From positions 1 to 7,904 of the forward strand of contig JAFPTE010000266.1 of the NCBI GenBank assembly GCA_017400415.1: DNA of 7,904 bases, given 5' to 3'. The notes under the pieces are model-generated. The model saw only the letters and a program-made list of their open reading frames with translations. It was not told where the DNA came from and ran no database searches. The position numbers and the translations under genes were made by a program. Of this stretch, positions 5,649 through 7,904 are shown one piece after another. Each line of letters begins with the position of its first letter. Within the stretch, counting starts at the first letter, position 1. Origin of the DNA: Oscillospiraceae bacterium (GTDB lineage Bacteria > Bacillota > Clostridia > Oscillospirales > Oscillospiraceae).

Positions 5649-6763
5649 TGTACTCACGGATTGACGACTATGTGCGGCACCTTGTAAAGGAGTCCACGCC
5701 GGAGCGCTCCGTCTGGAACGTGGAGAAGCTCCGCCAGGGCAAGAGCTCCGACTGGAACTACATCGACGGCTGCATGATAACGGCCCTCCTGGAGATGAGC
5801 CGCATCACCGGAGATAAGAGTTATTTCGACTTCTGCGAGAGCTACATAAGCCATTTCGTCCGGGAGGACGGCTCCATTCTCACCTATAAGCCGGAAAAGT
5901 TCAACCTGGACGACATTAACGAGGGCAGAACGCTCTTTGAGCTCTACGAGCACACCGGCAAGGATAAGTACCGCCTGGCCGCAGAGCTCCTGCACCGCCA
6001 GCTGGAGACCCAGCCCCGGACCTTTGAGGGCAGCTTCTGGCACAAGGCCATCTATCCCGACCAGGTCTGGCTGGACGGCATTTACATGGCCCAGCCCTTC
6101 TATGTGAAATACGAAAAATACCTGGGCCGGCGGGATTATTCCGACACGGAAAAGCAGATTCTCACCGTCCGGGACCGGATGCGGGACGGGAAAACCGGCC
6201 TCTATTTCCACGGCTATGACGCCTCACGCACCGCCTTCTGGGCGAACAGGACCACGGGCTGCTCCGAAAACTTCTGGCTTCGCAGCATAGGCTGGTTTGC
6301 GGTGGCGCTGGCGGATATTCTGGACGAGGCATACATTCCCTCCGTCCATGAGGTTTTCTCTGACCTTATGGAGAGCGTCTGGAGATTCTCCGACCCTGAC
6401 ACCGGCCTTTACTGGCAGGTGGTGAACTTCCCAGGCAGACAGGGCAATTACCTGGAGACCAGCGGCAGCGCCATGCTCTCCTACGCCATGATGAAGGGCG
6501 CAAGGCTGGGCCTTCTGAAAAAAGAATATGCCGCAAAAGGCCGGAAGACCTTTGACGGCATAGTCAATAAATATCTTGCGTTTTCCGAAACGGGCCTGGA
6601 GCTGGGCGGCATCTGCCTGGTGGCCGGCCTGGGGCCGGAGAACAACCGCCGCCGGGACGGCAGCTATGAGTATTACATCTCGGAGCCGGTGGTGTCAAAC
6701 GACGCAAAGGGCGCAGCGCCCTTCGTCCTGGCCTACACGGAGGTCAAGCGTCTTCAAGCATGA
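5648..6763 (+). CDS. Glycoside hydrolase family 105, unsaturated rhamnogalacturonyl/galacturonyl hydrolase (YteR-like)
   Basis: GH105 enzymes remove the 4,5-unsaturated uronic acid that pectin or rhamnogalacturonan lyases leave at the non-reducing end, by hydrating its double bond. The protein has the expected alpha6/alpha6-barrel length (371 aa). WLDGIYMAQPF (141-151) carries Asp143, matching the catalytic Asp143 of Bacillus subtilis YteR as I recall it. His188 (LYFHGYD), Arg212 and Trp216 (FWLRSIGW) fit the other conserved active-site positions, and ETSGSAM (270-276) is another family segment. There is no signal peptide, so it is cytoplasmic. The start is GTG 5648, overlapping the GH28 stop by one base, with GAGGTGG at 5637-5643 as ribosome site; no earlier or better start exists. 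Coupling to GH28 suggests stepwise trimming of imported pectic oligosaccharides. The 3' end overlaps the opposing AraC gene. Confidence 0.95.
   Translation: MYSRIDDYVRHLVKESTPERSVWNVEKLRQGKSSDWNYIDGCMITALLEMSRITGDKSYFDFCESYISHFVREDGSILTYKPEKFNLDDINEGRTLFELYEHTGKDKYRLAAELLHRQLETQPRTFEGSFWHKAIYPDQVWLDGIYMAQPFYVKYEKYLGRRDYSDTEKQILTVRDRMRDGKTGLYFHGYDASRTAFWANRTTGCSENFWLRSIGWFAVALADILDEAYIPSVHEVFSDLMESVWRFSDPDTGLYWQVVNFPGRQGNYLETSGSAMLSYAMMKGARLGLLKKEYAAKGRKTFDGIVNKYLAFSETGLELGGICLVAGLGPENNRRRDGSYEYYISEPVVSNDAKGAAPFVLAYTEVKRLQA
6744..6763. other. 20-bp convergent 3' overlap of GH105 and AraC genes
   Basis: The GH105 stop (TGA 6761-6763, plus) lies beyond the AraC stop (TGA on minus at 6746-6744), so the last codons of both genes are shared and no room remains for a terminator between them. 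Transcripts from both sides must run into the opposing gene, giving complementary 3' ends. Confidence 0.85.
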
Positions 6764-7538
6764 TTTTCACGCTCTTGCTGTCCGGCCGCTGATTATCCTC
6801 ACGGCTGAGCTTCTCCTGATAATAGCTCGGCGCCACGCCGTAGCGCTTCTTGAACATGCGGGAGAAGTACAGGGGCTCCCGGAAGCCGCAGAGACGGGCC
6901 ACCTCCGCCACGTTTTCTCCCTTGTATGAGGTGCTGAGCCTGTCGGCGGCGGTCTGAAGCCGCTTGTCCATCAGGTACTTGTGGGGAGTGACGCCGACCT
7001 CCTTCTTGAAGATGCGCTTTAAATAGTCGTAGCTGAAGTGGAAGGAGCGGAGGTAGGCCTCCAGGTCAAAGTCACAATCCGGATAGTTGTGGATGATGTA
7101 ATCCTCAATCTCGTCCACCACCCGGCTGTGGCGGGTGTACTGGTGATACTCGGTCATATAGCAGGCGATAAGGTTTCCGTAATTTGAGAGGAACATGGAC
7201 CGCAGATCGGAATTATCGGAGAAATGGTAAAAGGCTGCCGTGAAAGCGTCCAGCATAAAATGATTTGTGCTGTCCCGGAACACGACCGGGCCCTTGACGT
7301 AAAAGGTGGGCTCCTGCATGTTTATGTGGATATTGGTGAAGCCCGTTTCGCTGTGGTTGTAGTGGGCCGTGAAGGGCGGTATAACCACCAGGTCCCCGGC
7401 GGCGTAATCAATGGTGCTGTCGTCAAAGGTTATTGTGCCGCCTCCGCCGGTGCAGTAAATCAGCTCCCAGGTGTTGTGGGCATGCCGGGAAACGGTGTGG
7501 GTGACAGCGTGCTTTCCAACATAGACGATGTCATTCAT
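6744..7538 (-). CDS. AraC-family transcriptional regulator with cupin sensor domain (264 aa)
   Basis: The N-terminal half is an AraC-type cupin ligand-binding domain: TVSRHAHNTWELIYCTGGGG (15-34) and DYAAGDLVVIPPFTAHYNHS (44-63) carry the His and PP.T.H pattern typical of sugar sensors. The C-terminal part (about 142-245) has two helix-turn-helix motifs, around LEAYLRSFHFSYDYLKRIFK and VAEVARLCGFREPLYFSRMF, the latter being the AraC signature. A longer TTG-initiated reading from 7601 is rejected because that codon lies upstream of the predicted promoter -35 box; ATG 7538 has GAAAGGA (7549-7555) 10 nt ahead. The gene diverges from the second ATPase and converges on GH105. It likely activates the second transporter, and perhaps the pectin genes, in response to a sugar; the target and ligand are inferred. 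Confidence 0.95.
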   Translation of the reverse strand: MNDIVYVGKHAVTHTVSRHAHNTWELIYCTGGGGTITFDDSTIDYAAGDLVVIPPFTAHYNHSETGFTNIHINMQEPTFYVKGPVVFRDSTNHFMLDAFTAAFYHFSDNSDLRSMFLSNYGNLIACYMTEYHQYTRHSRVVDEIEDYIIHNYPDCDFDLEAYLRSFHFSYDYLKRIFKKEVGVTPHKYLMDKRLQTAADRLSTSYKGENVAEVARLCGFREPLYFSRMFKKRYGVAPSYYQEKLSREDNQRPDSKSVKIMLEDA

Positions 7539-7548
7539 TGCAGAACCG

Positions 7549-7555
7549 TCCTTTC
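7549..7555 (-). promoter_or_regulatory. Ribosome binding site deciding the AraC start
   Basis: On the minus strand GAAAGGA lies 10 nt before ATG 7538, and downstream of the predicted promoter. This supports the 264-aa product over the longer TTG-started alternative. Confidence 0.7.
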
Positions 7556-7566
7556 GTTTTTTCCTG

Positions 7567-7595
7567 ATTATATCAAAAAAAGTCCGTTTTGTCCA
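7567..7595 (-). promoter_or_regulatory. Sigma-A promoter of the AraC-family gene
   Basis: On the minus strand TGGACA (-35, 7595-7590, five of six consensus bases) is followed by a 17-bp spacer and a perfect TATAAT (-10, 7572-7567). The predicted transcription start is near 7560, giving a leader of about 20 nt before ATG 7538. This is the clearest promoter in the window. Confidence 0.8.
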
Positions 7596-7611
7596 TATCA
7601 ATTCATATGAA
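7594..7611. promoter_or_regulatory. Candidate operator palindromes in the divergent intergenic region
   Basis: A perfect 10-bp palindrome TTCATATGAA (7602-7611) overlaps a spaced dyad CATAT-N6-ATATG (7594-7609). Both sit directly upstream of, and touching, the AraC gene -35 box and about 35-50 bp before the second ATPase start. The location suits binding by the adjacent AraC regulator for autoregulation and for control of the divergent gene. AraC proteins usually bind direct repeats, so another regulator is also possible. No convincing plus-strand -35/-10 pair was found for the ATPase gene. Confidence 0.35.
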
Positions 7612-7643
7612 AAAGCAAAATCAGACCAGGGGGGTCAATAATT

Positions 7644-7904
7644 ATGGCTTATTTAAGCATGAAGAACATCAACAAGATCTATCCCAACGGGTACCACGCC
7701 GTCCATGATTTCAATCTGGACATTGAGAAGGGTGAGTTCATCGTGTTCGTGGGCCCCTCCGGCTGCGGCAAGAGTACAACTCTGCGTATGATTGCGGGCC
7801 TGGAGGATATTTCCAACGGCGACTTCCTCATCAACGGCAAGCGTGCCAATGAGATGGGTCCCCGGGAGCGTGAGATCGCCATGGTCTTCCAGTCCTACGC
7901 ACTC
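7644..7904 (+). CDS. Second sugar ABC transporter ATP-binding protein, MsmK/UgpC-type (3' truncated by window)
   Basis: The first 87 residues of a CUT1-type ATPase are present: Walker A GPSGCGKST at 37-45, the GLEDIS segment (52-57) and the Q-loop ending MVFQSYAL at the window edge. The signature, Walker B and TOBE domain lie outside. By hand alignment without gaps it matches the first ATPase at about 52 of 87 positions, so it is a paralogue but not a recent duplicate. The start ATG 7644 has an AGGGGGG ribosome site at 7629-7635. It is divergent from the AraC-family gene and probably opens a second transporter operon under that regulator's control, or encodes the general ATPase shared by several importers. 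ATP binding is certain; the transported sugar is unknown. Confidence 0.95.
   Translation, partial: MAYLSMKNINKIYPNGYHAVHDFNLDIEKGEFIVFVGPSGCGKSTTLRMIAGLEDISNGDFLINGKRANEMGPREREIAMVFQSYAL

Noticed and set aside
3540..5657. Very long (705-codon) minus-strand open frame opposite the fourth membrane protein and GH28
   Set aside because: It is compositionally biased with no recognisable motifs or signal, and it covers two convincing plus-strand genes. Its length follows from GC-rich third positions on the coding strand.
6624..6638. CCGGCC-TGG-GGCCGG inverted repeat
   Set aside because: It lies inside the GH105 coding sequence, encodes a normal protein segment and is short; chance in GC-rich DNA is sufficient.
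7539..7601. TTG-initiated extension of the AraC-family protein by 21 residues
   Set aside because: The TTG codon lies upstream of the predicted -35 box, so it would not be transcribed from that promoter, and it lacks a ribosome site.
1..7904. CRISPR arrays, tRNA or rRNA genes, insertion sequences, phage genes
   Set aside because: No repeat-spacer pattern, cloverleaf-like segment, transposase or integrase motif was seen; coding genes occupy almost the whole window and no non-coding gap exceeds about 105 bases.

Overview
The window looks like part of a carbohydrate-utilisation locus from a moderately GC-rich Gram-positive bacterium of the Clostridia, most likely a gut Oscillospiraceae/Ruminococcaceae relative. 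This placement is inferred. It rests on strong GGAGG-type ribosome binding sites, one near-consensus sigma-A promoter, MsmK/UgpC-type sugar ABC ATPases, and a cytoplasmic GH28/GH105 pair. No ribosomal RNA or other phylogenetic marker is present to confirm it.

Layout, left to right. Positions 1-552 hold the C-terminal part of a sugar ABC transporter solute-binding protein. A very stable 13-bp hairpin (571-599) lacking an immediate T-run follows. Then comes a tightly packed plus-strand gene series: two small four-helix membrane proteins (635-1225 and 1222-1707, overlapping by ATGA), a CUT1-type ATPase (1707-2780), and two more small four-helix membrane proteins (2784-3365 and 3429-4064), the last pair separated by another hairpin (3378-3403). 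The series continues with a GH28 polygalacturonase-like enzyme (4083-5648) and a GH105 unsaturated uronyl hydrolase (5648-6763, GTG start overlapping the GH28 stop). An AraC-family regulator on the minus strand (7538-6744) converges on GH105 and overlaps its 3' end by 20 bp. Its promoter (TGGACA-17-TATAAT, minus strand) lies in a 105-bp divergent intergenic region. A second, paralogous sugar ABC ATPase begins at 7644 on the plus strand and runs off the end.

The genes probably work together in uptake and cytoplasmic digestion of pectin-derived oligosaccharides. The binding protein and ATPase belong to the importer. GH28 would remove galacturonosyl residues, and GH105 would remove the unsaturated uronic acid left by extracellular lyases. 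Neither enzyme has a signal peptide.

The main unexplained feature is the four uncharacterised four-helix membrane proteins that bracket the ATPase, in the place where MalF/MalG-like permeases might be expected. No permease EAA-loop motif is visible in any of them. They are the best candidate in this window for an undescribed component of a sugar importer.
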